This document shows, in pieces, positions 45,190 to 54,552 of a DNA stretch of 64,000 nucleotides. This DNA is from Gramella jeungdoensis. Its GTDB lineage: Bacteria > Bacteroidota > Bacteroidia > Flavobacteriales > Flavobacteriaceae. Made by a program: the position numbers and the translations under genes. Numbering within the stretch: position 1 is the first letter of the stretch; each line of letters starts with the position of its first letter. The notes beneath the pieces are model-generated. The model ran no database searches, was not told where the DNA came from, and saw nothing but the letters and a program-made list of their open reading frames with translations. The DNA lies in the NCBI RefSeq assembly GCF_023805255.1, contig NZ_JAMSCK010000005.1, forward strand, positions 124,001 to 188,000. The letters are read 5' to 3'.

Positions 45190-45879
45190 ATGATAAGAAG
45201 TAACAGAAACAAGGCCTGGAACGAGATCAAAACCAATGATTCCTGGGCGATATTTAAAATAATGGGGGAATTCGTAAATGGTTACGAAAAACTTAGTCAG
45301 ATAGGCCCCTGTGTATCGATCTTTGGTTCGGCGAGAACAAAGCCCGATATGAAATACTATAAACTCGCAGAAAAAGTTGCAAAAAAGATCGTAGACCATG
45401 GCTATGGCGTGATTACCGGGGGTGGTCCCGGGATTATGGAAGCCGGTAATAAAGGTGCTCACCTGGCCGGTGGAACTTCTGTTGGACTGAACATTGATCT
45501 TCCATTTGAACAACATGACAATCCCTACATAGACAACGATAAAAGCCTGGATTTCGACTACTTTTTTGTAAGGAAAGTAATGTTCGTGAAATACTCTCAG
45601 GGTTTTGTGGTCATGCCCGGAGGTTTCGGGACTCTGGATGAGCTTTTTGAAGCGATCACCCTTATCCAGACCCATAAGATCGATAAATTCCCTATAATTC
45701 TTGTGGGAACCGAGTTTTGGGGTGGACTGGTGGACTGGATAAAAACCACTCTACTTGACAACTTCAAAAACATTAGCGAAGGGGATATAGACCTAGTACA
45801 AGTGGTGGATACTGAAGATGAAGTGATCGAAATTCTCGACAAATTCTACGAAGAATACAACCTAAGTCCTAATTTCTAG
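45190..45879 (+). CDS. LOG-family nucleotide-processing protein (TIGR00730-like)
   Basis: A 229-residue Rossmann-fold protein with the family signatures GGGPGIMEAGNKGA and PGGFGTLDE, which form the phosphoribohydrolase active site in LOG proteins. These hydrolyse nucleoside 5'-monophosphates (cytokinin-type or AMP/IMP) to base and ribose-5-phosphate; old annotation as lysine decarboxylase is wrong for this motif set. The bacterial physiological role is uncertain. It follows uvrA by 8 bases, suggesting co-transcription. Confidence 0.92.
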   Translation: MIRSNRNKAWNEIKTNDSWAIFKIMGEFVNGYEKLSQIGPCVSIFGSARTKPDMKYYKLAEKVAKKIVDHGYGVITGGGPGIMEAGNKGAHLAGGTSVGLNIDLPFEQHDNPYIDNDKSLDFDYFFVRKVMFVKYSQGFVVMPGGFGTLDELFEAITLIQTHKIDKFPIILVGTEFWGGLVDWIKTTLLDNFKNISEGDIDLVQVVDTEDEVIEILDKFYEEYNLSPNF

Positions 45880-45957
45880 TTAATGGCCTTATTGAAGGTA
45901 TTAAACTTTGATTATATTTAGCCCTGATAGCTTATCAGTACTAAATTCATATACTCG

Positions 45958-48768
45958 TTGAGATACCTTCAGTTTTTCCTGATATTTTTTATTTGTTCGG
46001 GATGGCTTTCCGCACAGAATGTCATTAATGTAAATGCACGTTTGATCGACAGTCTGCATACCCTGGAGATAGATCAGGATATCAACTTCATAAATACCGG
46101 AAACCGGGAGCTTGTAAGTATTTACCTTAACGACTGGAACAATGCGTTCAGCAACAAATCCTCTGCCCTGGCAAAACGCTTCGCCGAAGATTATGCAAGG
46201 CGTTTTCATTTTGCAAAAGAGGAAGAACGGGGTAATACTTCCATAGATTATATTAAAAACAGTCGGGATAGCGACCTGGAATGGGACAGGCCGGGTAATG
46301 TTCCCGACCTGGTTAGAGTTAATCTTAAAGAGCCTCTTGCTCCTGGCGACTCCCTGAAGATCAAGTTAAAGTATAGACTAAAGATTCCTGATGATAAGTT
46401 TACCCGGTATGGAATAGATCAGGATGGGAACTATAAGTTAAGATACTGGTACATGGTACCCGCACCCCTTGATAATGGGTGGAAATTATATAATCACAAA
46501 GATCTGGGATTGCAATATGTAAAACCTTACGACATCTTTGTTTCCCTTGATATCCCTACTGAATTTTACGCTGCATCTGGACTTGATCTAGTAAGAACTG
46601 AGACAAGACAGGGCTACAAGAACATCACTTTTCGTGGAGAAGATCGGGTAGATAGCAAAATGTATATTACCAGGTCATATATTTTTGAATCCATAAGTGC
46701 CAATTCCAACCAGGTAATTACAAATATTGAGGATGAAGGCATTCAATTTGACATTAAAAATACCATCCTCGAGCGGGCTGTAGGTTTTTTACATGAAAGA
46801 CTAGGCGAATACCCTCATTACAACATCTTTGTAACCCAGGAAGATTATCAAAAAAATCCCATTTATGGCCTTAATCAGTTACCTGGTTTCATAAGACCCT
46901 TTCCTGATGGATTCCAGTACGATATAAAGCTTTTTAAAACGATTACAAGTAATTATCTTCAGAATACCATTCTGATCAATCCACGAACGGAGAAATGGGT
47001 TACCGATGCCATTATGATCTCACTTATGATGGATTATGTTGATACTTACTATCCAAAAATGAAGCTAATAGGCAGCTTAAGTAAGGTCATCGGGATTAGA
47101 TGGTTCCATGCCGCCGATCTGGAATTTAATGATCAGTACCAGTTTCTATATATGAATATGGCCAGGCTTAATCTTGACCAGCCACTTATTACCAGCCAGG
47201 ATTCTCTTGTAAAGTTTAACAAGAATATTGCGAATGCATACAAGGCAGGGGTTGGCTTAAAATATGTCGAAGATTTCCTGGGAGACCAGTCGGTAAAAGA
47301 ATCAATTTCTGAATTCTATTCTACCTACAAACTGGAACCAGTGACAGATGAAGATTTTGCCGAAATTCTTAAAAAGAATGCACATAAAGATATAGAGTGG
47401 TTCTTTAATGAATATGTTGGCACAAATAAAAAGATAGATTTCAAGATAGATGAGGTTGAAAAAAGGTCGGATTCTTTAAAGGTGACAATAAAGAACCTTA
47501 GAAATAACGATATGCCGGTTAGCCTGTATGGGCTTAGGGATGGTGAAGTGGTATATAAAACATGGGTGGAAAAGGTTCGTGACACTAAACGAGTTGTGAT
47601 TCCAAGGGATAGTATTCAACGACTGGCGCTCAATTATGAACAGGAGATTCCTGAATTCAATCAGCGGAACAACTATGCAGGCGTTACAAAATTGCTGGAT
47701 AAACCAATACAGTTCAGGTTACTTCAGGATGTGGAAGATCCCAGATACCACCAGGTTTTCTTTATGCCTGAGTTTGAATACAACCTTTATGATGGGATAG
47801 CGGTAGGCCCTAAACTTTATAATAAAACAGTACTTAGTAAGACTTTTAATTTTGCCATATCACCCAAATACGGGTTCAATAGTAAAACAGTGGTGGGATC
47901 AGCTGCCTTCTTTAATACACACCAGTTTGAGAATAAAGAGCTATACGCGATTTCGTATGGAATAAGCGGTACACGTTTTTCTTATGGCTATGATCTATTC
48001 TACGAAAAATTCACTCCTTACCTGGCATTTGGCTTCAGGAACTCTTACTTAAGAAGTAATGAAAGGCAAAGATTACTTATAAGGAACGTTCATGTTCAGA
48101 GAGATGAGAACCCTGAAGTTCCTTTACCTCAGCCAGATTATAATGTTTTCAATGTAAAGTATGCTTACAGCAACCCTAATTTTCTTAAACATTTAACTGC
48201 TTCGGTCGATTACCAGCTTTCTGATAAATTCAGTAAAATGTCTGTGAGTGCCGAATATCGCAAACTCTTTAAAAACAACAGGCAGATAAATTTCAGGTTT
48301 TTTGCCGGTACATTTTTATATAATGACGTAAGGAGTAACGACTACTTCAGCTTTGCCCTTGACAGGCCTACAGATTATCTTTTTGATTATAAATATTACG
48401 GAAGAAGCGAAGGCAGTGGATTGTTCAGCCAACAAATTATCATGGCCGAGGGTGGTTTTAAATCTCAGCTCGAACCGGAATTTGCCAATCAATGGCTTAC
48501 TTCTTTAAACGCAAGTACAAATATCTGGAACTGGATCTATGCATACGGGGATATTGGAATCGTAAAGAATAAAGGAGAAAATGGTAAATTGTTATATGAT
48601 TCAGGAATAAGAGTTAGCCTTGTACAGGATTATTTTGAAGTATTCTTTCCTGTTTATTCCAGTTTAGGCTGGGAATTAGATGATCCAGATTACGACCAGA
48701 AAATAAGGTTTATAGTAGCACTTGACCTCAACACACTTATTAGATTATTTACCCGACGTTGGTATTGA
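45958..48768 (+). CDS. Degenerate M1-peptidase-like protein with outer-membrane barrel region
   Basis: A 936-residue exported protein; signal peptide MRYLQFFLIFFICSGWLSAQ. The N-terminal 500 residues follow the M1 aminopeptidase layout (beta domain, then helical domain with LEFNDQYQFLYMNMAR and EEF-like segments), but no HEXXH zinc motif is present; the corresponding place reads TDAIMISLMMDYV. So it is likely inactive as a peptidase. From about residue 610 it is beta-rich with alternating aromatic strands (e.g. ISYGISGTRFSYGYDLFYEKF), ending in RRWY, consistent with an outer-membrane barrel. The start is TTG 45958; an in-frame TAG at 45928 and no ATG before the signal peptide leave no better choice. 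Confidence 0.8.
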   Translation: MRYLQFFLIFFICSGWLSAQNVINVNARLIDSLHTLEIDQDINFINTGNRELVSIYLNDWNNAFSNKSSALAKRFAEDYARRFHFAKEEERGNTSIDYIKNSRDSDLEWDRPGNVPDLVRVNLKEPLAPGDSLKIKLKYRLKIPDDKFTRYGIDQDGNYKLRYWYMVPAPLDNGWKLYNHKDLGLQYVKPYDIFVSLDIPTEFYAASGLDLVRTETRQGYKNITFRGEDRVDSKMYITRSYIFESISANSNQVITNIEDEGIQFDIKNTILERAVGFLHERLGEYPHYNIFVTQEDYQKNPIYGLNQLPGFIRPFPDGFQYDIKLFKTITSNYLQNTILINPRTEKWVTDAIMISLMMDYVDTYYPKMKLIGSLSKVIGIRWFHAADLEFNDQYQFLYMNMARLNLDQPLITSQDSLVKFNKNIANAYKAGVGLKYVEDFLGDQSVKESISEFYSTYKLEPVTDEDFAEILKKNAHKDIEWFFNEYVGTNKKIDFKIDEVEKRSDSLKVTIKNLRNNDMPVSLYGLRDGEVVYKTWVEKVRDTKRVVIPRDSIQRLALNYEQEIPEFNQRNNYAGVTKLLDKPIQFRLLQDVEDPRYHQVFFMPEFEYNLYDGIAVGPKLYNKTVLSKTFNFAISPKYGFNSKTVVGSAAFFNTHQFENKELYAISYGISGTRFSYGYDLFYEKFTPYLAFGFRNSYLRSNERQRLLIRNVHVQRDENPEVPLPQPDYNVFNVKYAYSNPNFLKHLTASVDYQLSDKFSKMSVSAEYRKLFKNNRQINFRFFAGTFLYNDVRSNDYFSFALDRPTDYLFDYKYYGRSEGSGLFSQQIIMAEGGFKSQLEPEFANQWLTSLNASTNIWNWIYAYGDIGIVKNKGENGKLLYDSGIRVSLVQDYFEVFFPVYSSLGWELDDPDYDQKIRFIVALDLNTLIRLFTRRWY

Positions 48769-48909
48769 TCCATTAAATCCTTATTTTAACCATCAATCAC
48801 AATTTAATTATTGTCAAGAAAATTATAATAAAGAACTGTTTATTTTAATAATAAATAATAAATAAAGGTTAAAATTATATTATTATCAATTTTAAAGCGA
48901 AAATTTGAA

Positions 48910-48940
48910 TTGTATTTAATCATACTTTTCGTTACATTTG
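48910..48940 (+). promoter_or_regulatory. Promoter of the fused E1 gene
   Basis: TTG (48910-48912), 20 bases, then TACATTTG (48933-48940): a full match to the Bacteroidota consensus. It ends 15 bases before ATG 48956, so the in-frame TTG at 48938 is part of the promoter. Confidence 0.7.
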
Positions 48941-48955
48941 TTACCATCCAAAAAC

Positions 48956-51361
48956 ATGTTCATGCAAAGCGAAACACAAACTGAAAATTCAATTTCATTT
49001 GATGAGTTCAAATCTCAGATCCTTGAAGATTACAGGACTGCCGTTACAAGCAGGGAATGCAGTCTTTTAGGCCGCAGAGAAGTACTTACCGGGAAGGCGA
49101 AGTTTGGAATATTTGGTGATGGAAAGGAAGTGCCGCAGCTAGCCATGGCAAAAGCCTATAAGAATGGTGATTTCAGGTCTGGTTATTATCGTGACCAGAC
49201 TTTTATGATGGCCATTAATGAGCTTACTCCCGAACAGTTTTTTGCCGGACTTTATGCCGATACTGATATGGAAAATGAACCCATGTCTGCCGGAAGGCAA
49301 ATGGGTGGCCATTTCATGACACATAGCATTGATGAGAACGGAGAATGGAAAAATTTGATGGAACAGAAGAATTCCAGCGCCGACATCTCTCCTACTGCAG
49401 GACAAATGCCTCGTTTACTGGGTCTCGCCCAGGCTTCTAAGATATACAGAAATGTAGAAGGTATTGATGCCGAGAAATTCAGTGATAATGGTAACGAAGT
49501 GGCCTGGGGAACTATTGGTAACGCCAGTACAAGTGAAGGTCATTTTTGGGAAACTGTTAATGCTGCCGGGGTTTTACAGGTACCAATGGTATTAAGCGTT
49601 TGGGATGATGAATATGGAATTTCAGTACCTGCTAAACATCAGACTACCAAAGAAAATATTTCTGAGATCCTCAAAGGTTTTCAAAGAGATGAAGATAATG
49701 AGGGCTATGAGATCATGGTCGTTGAAGGTTGGGATTATCCCCGATTGATAGATACTTATGAGAAAGCAAGTGAAATTGCCAGAAAAGAGCATTGCCCAGT
49801 TCTGATCCATGTAATAGAATTAACTCAGCCGCAGGGGCATTCAACCTCTGGTTCTCACGAACGATATAAGTCTGAAGAAAGACTGAAATGGGAAAGAGAA
49901 CATGATTGTAATCTGAAACTCAGAAACTGGATCATTGAGAACGATTTTGCCACTTCAGAACAGCTTGATGATCTTGAGAAGCAGATAAAAAAAGAAGTAC
50001 GTGGTGCCAAACAAAAAGCCTGGAGTGCTTATTTGCAACCCACTATCAGTAAACAGAAAGAATTGGTTCAGCTTCTGGAAAGTGCTGCTTCTTCAAGTGC
50101 TAATTCAAACTTCATAAACTCAATTAAAAAAGAGGTTTCAGGTAACAGGGAGCCATTGAAAAAAGACCTTGTATCTGCTGCCAGAAGAAGTCTGAGATAT
50201 CTGATTGGTGAAGAAACCTCTGAAAAGAACAGCCTTATTACCTGGCTTGAATCTTATGTAGAACAGACTAATGAAGAATATAGCTCACTTCTTTATATAG
50301 AAGAAGATACGAGTACAGAAATTCTTCCTACTTACGATGATGAATCTCAGGAAGTTGATGCCCGAATAATATTAAGAGATAATTTTGACACTATCTTCAC
50401 TAATCGTCCGGAAACACTGATCTTTGGAGAAGATTCCGGTGAAATAGGTGATGTTAACCAGGGGCTCGAAGGCCTTCAGAAAAAGCACGGTAAGTTCAGA
50501 ATTTCTGATACAGGGATAAGAGAAGCTACTATAGCCGGACAGGGAATTGGAATGGCGATGAGAGGTCTAAGGCCTATTGCAGAGATCCAGTATCTTGATT
50601 ATATAATGTACTGCCTTCAAACCCTGAGTGACGACCTGGCTACCCTGCACTATCGTACAAAAGGAAAACAAAAAGCTCCGTTGATAGTGAGAACCCGGGG
50701 GCACAGGCTTGAAGGAATATGGCATAGTGGTTCGCAAATGGGCGGCCTGCTAAATCTGCTTAGAGGGATGTATATTCTTGTTCCAAGAAATATGACCAAA
50801 GCTGCAGGTTTCTATAATTCACTTCTTGATCTTAATACTCCCGCTCTTATTGTAGAGTGCCTTAACGGGTATCGTTTAAAAGAGAAACTTCCTAACAACC
50901 TTGGTGAATTCAAAACCCCTATAGGTTATACTGAAACTGTCCGGGAAGGAAAAGACATTACTTTGGTTTCATATGGTTCCACATTAAGAATAGTAGAAGA
51001 TGTAGCCAGGGAATTACTTGAGGTTGACATAGATGCTGAAGTAATAGATGTTCAGTCGTTGTTGCCTTTCGATTTGAATCACGATATAGTGAAGAGTGTT
51101 GAAAAGACAAACCGACTCCTTGTGATTGACGAAGATGTTCCCGGTGGAGCTTCTTCATTTATCATGCAGAAGATACTTGAGGAGCAAAATGCTTACAGAT
51201 TTCTAGACAGCAAACCTCAAACGCTAACTGCAAAAGAACATAGACCGGCCTACGGAACCGATGGAGATTATTTTTCAAAACCTTCTCCGGAAGATATTTT
51301 TGAAAAAGTGTATTCCATAATGCATGAGACTAATCCTAATAAATATCCGAAACTAAGATAA
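48956..51361 (+). CDS. 2-oxoacid dehydrogenase E1 component, fused alpha and beta subunits
   Basis: An 801-residue thiamine-diphosphate enzyme joining E1-alpha (about residues 20-330) and E1-beta (about 450-800), which are separate genes in most bacteria. The alpha part has GYYRDQTFMM, the ThDP motif region GNASTSEGHFWETVNAAG, and QPQGHSTSGSHERY; the beta part has FGEDSGEIGDVNQGLEGL, DTGIREATIAGQGIGMAM and EDVPGGASSF. It feeds a lipoyl E2, most likely in branched-chain 2-oxoacid oxidation; pyruvate is an alternative. I chose ATG 48956 (another at 48962); the TTG 48938 lies in the promoter. Ends at a strong hairpin. Confidence 0.92.
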   Translation: MFMQSETQTENSISFDEFKSQILEDYRTAVTSRECSLLGRREVLTGKAKFGIFGDGKEVPQLAMAKAYKNGDFRSGYYRDQTFMMAINELTPEQFFAGLYADTDMENEPMSAGRQMGGHFMTHSIDENGEWKNLMEQKNSSADISPTAGQMPRLLGLAQASKIYRNVEGIDAEKFSDNGNEVAWGTIGNASTSEGHFWETVNAAGVLQVPMVLSVWDDEYGISVPAKHQTTKENISEILKGFQRDEDNEGYEIMVVEGWDYPRLIDTYEKASEIARKEHCPVLIHVIELTQPQGHSTSGSHERYKSEERLKWEREHDCNLKLRNWIIENDFATSEQLDDLEKQIKKEVRGAKQKAWSAYLQPTISKQKELVQLLESAASSSANSNFINSIKKEVSGNREPLKKDLVSAARRSLRYLIGEETSEKNSLITWLESYVEQTNEEYSSLLYIEEDTSTEILPTYDDESQEVDARIILRDNFDTIFTNRPETLIFGEDSGEIGDVNQGLEGLQKKHGKFRISDTGIREATIAGQGIGMAMRGLRPIAEIQYLDYIMYCLQTLSDDLATLHYRTKGKQKAPLIVRTRGHRLEGIWHSGSQMGGLLNLLRGMYILVPRNMTKAAGFYNSLLDLNTPALIVECLNGYRLKEKLPNNLGEFKTPIGYTETVREGKDITLVSYGSTLRIVEDVARELLEVDIDAEVIDVQSLLPFDLNHDIVKSVEKTNRLLVIDEDVPGGASSFIMQKILEEQNAYRFLDSKPQTLTAKEHRPAYGTDGDYFSKPSPEDIFEKVYSIMHETNPNKYPKLR

Positions 51362-51388
51362 GCTGGAGTTTCTTAAACTTAAATGAAG

Positions 51389-51422
51389 AAAAAAGCCATG
51401 AAAACGTTTCATGGCTTTTTTT
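51389..51422. terminator. Bidirectional terminator
   Basis: Stem GCCATGAAA/TTTCATGGC with a 3-base loop, six A before and seven T after; lies between the convergent E1 and menB genes. Confidence 0.9.
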
Positions 51423-51494
51423 CATTTCCAGATTTTTCCAAATTTAGACATTACAAATTACTGCCTACTGCTAACTGAACACTGCCTATTGAAC

Positions 51495-52334
51495 CTATGG
51501 TATCCACTTCTTCTCAAAATTAGGCTTTCTTTTTTCAAGAAACGCGTTTCGGCCTTCTTTAGCTTCATCGGTCATATAGGCTAATCGCGTTGCTTCTCCA
51601 GCGAACACCTGCTGTCCTACCATTCCGTCATCGGTAAGATTCATGGCAAATTTCAGCATTTTAATAGATGTTGGCGATTTAGCCAGAATCTCCTGAGCCC
51701 ACTCGTATGCAGCATCTTCCAGTTCGTCATGAGGTATTACGGCGTTCACCATCCCCATTTCAAAGGCTTCCTGAGCGGAATAGTTTCTTCCCAGAAAGAA
51801 GATCTCCCTCGCCTTCTTCTGTCCTACCATTTTTGCCAGATAGGCTGAACCATACCCTGCATCAAAACTGGTGACATCGGCATCGGTTTGCTTAAAGATC
51901 GCATGCTCCTTGCTAGCCAGGGTCAGGTCACATACTACATGAAGGCTATGCCCTCCTCCTACTGCCCATCCGGGGACTACAGCAATTACCGCCTTAGGCA
52001 TAAACCTTATCAGTCTTTGAACTTCAAGGATATTTAATCGGTGATACCCATCTTCACCAACATAGCCCTGGTGTCCCCTGGCTTTTTGATCTCCTCCACT
52101 ACAAAATGCCCATTTTCCGTCCTTAGACGAAGGTCCTTCTGCTGATAATAATACCACTCCTATAGAAGTGTCTTCATGCGCATCATGAAAGGCATCGAGC
52201 AGCTCGGAAGTGGTCTTAGGCCGGAAAGCATTTCTAACATCCGGCCTATTAAATGCTATCCTGGCTACACCATTTGATTTTTTATAAGTAATATCTTCGT
52301 ATTCCTTAGCTATTTTCCAGTCTATATTTGCCAT
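51495..52334 (-). CDS. menB: 1,4-Dihydroxy-2-naphthoyl-CoA synthase MenB
   Basis: The enzyme cyclises o-succinylbenzoyl-CoA to 1,4-dihydroxy-2-naphthoyl-CoA in menaquinone synthesis. It is a crotonase-family protein with CSGGDQKARG (oxyanion hole region), VVPGWAVGGGHSLHVVCDLTLAS, TDADVTSFDAGYGSAYLA and the C-terminal NAFLEKRKPNF, all MenB-specific. I chose ATG 52334 (MANIDWKIAKEYEDI) giving 279 aa; the longer frame to 52418 would run through the DUF2059 terminator. It is 7 kb from the menF-menD unit, so it is expressed separately. Confidence 0.95.
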   Translation of the reverse strand: MANIDWKIAKEYEDITYKKSNGVARIAFNRPDVRNAFRPKTTSELLDAFHDAHEDTSIGVVLLSAEGPSSKDGKWAFCSGGDQKARGHQGYVGEDGYHRLNILEVQRLIRFMPKAVIAVVPGWAVGGGHSLHVVCDLTLASKEHAIFKQTDADVTSFDAGYGSAYLAKMVGQKKAREIFFLGRNYSAQEAFEMGMVNAVIPHDELEDAAYEWAQEILAKSPTSIKMLKFAMNLTDDGMVGQQVFAGEATRLAYMTDEAKEGRNAFLEKRKPNFEKKWIP

Positions 52335-52382
52335 TGAATTTATTTTTAGTAAAATTAAGATATTCAGGGAAGTTGAGAAAGC

Positions 52383-52410
52383 AAAAAGCCCGCTTAAGAA
52401 AGCGGGCTTT
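52383..52410 (-). terminator. Terminator after the DUF2059 gene
   Basis: Stem AAAGCCCGCTT/AAGCGGGCTTT with a 4-base loop, with A-run 52383-52387 giving U-tract on the minus strand. It separates DUF2059 from menB. Confidence 0.85.
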
Positions 52411-52428
52411 AAAATCAACCAAATTGTT

Positions 52429-52833
52429 CTATTTTGAATATTTTGCCATGAGTGGCTGAAGTTCCATTCCCCAGGTCTGGCCTAATTCCATTCCTTTCTT
52501 GGTAAGCGTAGGAGTTTCGGCAACCAGTTTCTTCCCTACAGGAGTGGCATAAAAATCAAGAATCTTGTCCAGCTCTGCTTCGGTAAAGCTTTCCATGTAA
52601 ATCTTCGCCATCTTAGAATAAAGATCATTAGTGCTTTCAGCAAGTTCTTTTTTAAAGGCTTCCTGATTTTCCTGCGGCACCATTTTAACCAAAGGATCCA
52701 TCATGATCTCGAACTGCTGACCCGCAGTCATTTTAATAAGTTTAATGGTCTTTTCTTCAAAAGAATCGTTTTCCTGGGCCGAAAGACTAAGACCAACAAA
52801 GGCCATCACGAAAAGGCATACTAGTTTTCTCAT
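52429..52833 (-). CDS. DUF2059-family secreted protein
   Basis: A 134-residue exported protein: signal peptide MRKLVCLFVMAFVGLSLSAQ, followed by one DUF2059 domain, a helical unit with YMESFTEAELDKILDFYATPVGKKLVAETP, its typical signature (quoted in part). Function unknown in all bacteria; it is found in the periplasm or secreted. It is transcribed alone on the minus strand, bounded by hairpins on both sides. Confidence 0.88.
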   Translation of the reverse strand: MRKLVCLFVMAFVGLSLSAQENDSFEEKTIKLIKMTAGQQFEIMMDPLVKMVPQENQEAFKKELAESTNDLYSKMAKIYMESFTEAELDKILDFYATPVGKKLVAETPTLTKKGMELGQTWGMELQPLMAKYSK

Positions 52834-52993
52834 TTAAGTATTTTTAATTTTGGAGCAAATTAACTTTTTCAATTAAAACATTCTATCCAAAAGCATATAA
52901 TTTGAAAAAGGATTTACTCTTATTACTATTTATTTATTAAGCAGAAGACCGCTCAATAAATCAACTTCAAACTATAGAAACCATTATTTCCAA

Positions 52994-53025
52994 ATAAAAA
53001 CCGGGCAACTTTTAGGTTGCCCGGT
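52994..53025 (-). terminator. Terminator of the SusC-SusD unit
   Basis: Stem ACCGGGCAAC/GTTGCCCGGT with a 6-base loop (53000-53025) and an A-run at 52995-52999 forming the U-tract of the minus-strand transcript, 35 bases after the SusD stop. Confidence 0.85.
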
Positions 53026-53059
53026 ATATTTAAACCTTAAGGTTTCTGTATATCATTAA

Positions 53060-54541
53060 TTATTCAGCATCCCACCACACCGGTGTAACGGGTGTCTCCT
53101 GATATTGCTGAACCACATCTCCATTTCGGTTAATTTCGGTTGCCGGATAAGTAGCTCTTCTAAACCACTCTCCTTGATATTCCGGATTTTCCCCATCATC
53201 TAAGCGGATTGTCAATCCAGTGAATACCTCACTTGAAAAATCATACCTTCTGAAGTCTACCCATGTTTCCGGATTAACGAAGTTATGAATGTACTTCTCT
53301 TTCATAATATGATGAAGCATTAAATTATCAGCACCCACGTCAACTACCGGATCATTTATGTATTCTGAGGCATCTACCCCATATTTTGCAAAACTGGCAC
53401 GAATCCCCTCTAGGTAGGCTTCATATCCTTCCGCAGTCGTACCCATGCTGGTAGGAGTTCCTCCATTTGCCAGGAACTCGGCTTCTGCTTTAATAAACTG
53501 AGCTTCACCGTAGGTGATTACCACAATAGGAGCATCTACCCTGGTATAGTAACCTCCATCAGCAAACTGAACATTTGCCGGAGAACCATCCGGAGCAATA
53601 CCCAGACCACCGCTTACATAACCTTTCCATTCCGTATCATCGGGATTATTAATCTCTCCAAACACCGGTAAACGAGGATCGATTTCCAGGTCTTCGCTTT
53701 CAAATGGGTAATAATTTCCATTCATCATGCTTACCAGTTGGCTGGCCAGTTTATTATGAGGGTTCCCTGTATTCCTGGCAAGAATCTCTAATGAATATCT
53801 TGGGTTAATATTCCGGTCGTTATAGAACATCTGGAAATCATCGGCATTCGAGGTAAACCCATTTTCAATACTGGTTAGCACTTCCTGAGGAGTAATAACA
53901 CCTTTATTTACTAAATGGAGCTGATACCTGGCCTTAAGCGTATAAGCCGCCCTCAACCATTTATCGTAATCTCCACCGTAAATAAGATCCTCACTACCCA
54001 TATTAATATTAGAGTCATCTGGACTTTCAAGTGTAGCTATAGCTCCATCCAGCAATGAGAAAAGCTGGTCATAAGCCTCCTGCTGGGTGTCAAATGCCGG
54101 GAAAAGATTATTATCTCCCATGGAGGCTTCAGATAAAGGGATATTATCCCATGTGTCCGCCGCTATCCCAACATTAATCGCTTTTAAAATATCTGCTACA
54201 GCAGCATAATGCGGAGCATTCACTTCCGCAGCTTTTTCTTTGATCACCTCTATGTTAGGCAAAGCATATAGATAAATGTCATTCCATAAGCCAGCGGCCG
54301 TGGTTTCCCCTGAAGCCTGCCCATTTCGCCCTGTAATATACTGGGTATAATTCCCAAAAGGTAAGCTGGCGGAATATTGCCCTTCCACAGTATGGAAAAT
54401 AACAGGGGCCAGAAGGTCATTAATTCTAAGCTGATTCTGTTCTACCGCACCGGAAGGCGTATTTACATCAAAATAGTCATCACTACAGGAAAAACTTCCA
54501 AATAGTAATACTACACAAATTAGTTTATAAAAAGTTTTCAT
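53060..54541 (-). CDS. SusD/RagB-like nutrient-binding outer-membrane lipoprotein
   Basis: A 493-residue lipoprotein (Cys19 in LLFGSFSCSDD) that forms the lid of a SusCD nutrient importer. The mostly helical sequence with FDVNTPSGAV, LWNDIYLYALPNIEVIKEKA, ADTWDNIPLSEA and YGEAQFIKAEAEFLANGG is typical of the SusD-like group. I chose ATG 54541, since TTG two codons earlier (54547) is less likely. It follows SusC by 11 bases. The ligand is not predictable; this SusD subgroup is not tied to starch, and peptide or glycan uptake are both possible. Confidence 0.92.
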   Translation of the reverse strand: MKTFYKLICVVLLFGSFSCSDDYFDVNTPSGAVEQNQLRINDLLAPVIFHTVEGQYSASLPFGNYTQYITGRNGQASGETTAAGLWNDIYLYALPNIEVIKEKAAEVNAPHYAAVADILKAINVGIAADTWDNIPLSEASMGDNNLFPAFDTQQEAYDQLFSLLDGAIATLESPDDSNINMGSEDLIYGGDYDKWLRAAYTLKARYQLHLVNKGVITPQEVLTSIENGFTSNADDFQMFYNDRNINPRYSLEILARNTGNPHNKLASQLVSMMNGNYYPFESEDLEIDPRLPVFGEINNPDDTEWKGYVSGGLGIAPDGSPANVQFADGGYYTRVDAPIVVITYGEAQFIKAEAEFLANGGTPTSMGTTAEGYEAYLEGIRASFAKYGVDASEYINDPVVDVGADNLMLHHIMKEKYIHNFVNPETWVDFRRYDFSSEVFTGLTIRLDDGENPEYQGEWFRRATYPATEINRNGDVVQQYQETPVTPVWWDAE

Positions 54542-54552
54542 ATCCAATTTTT

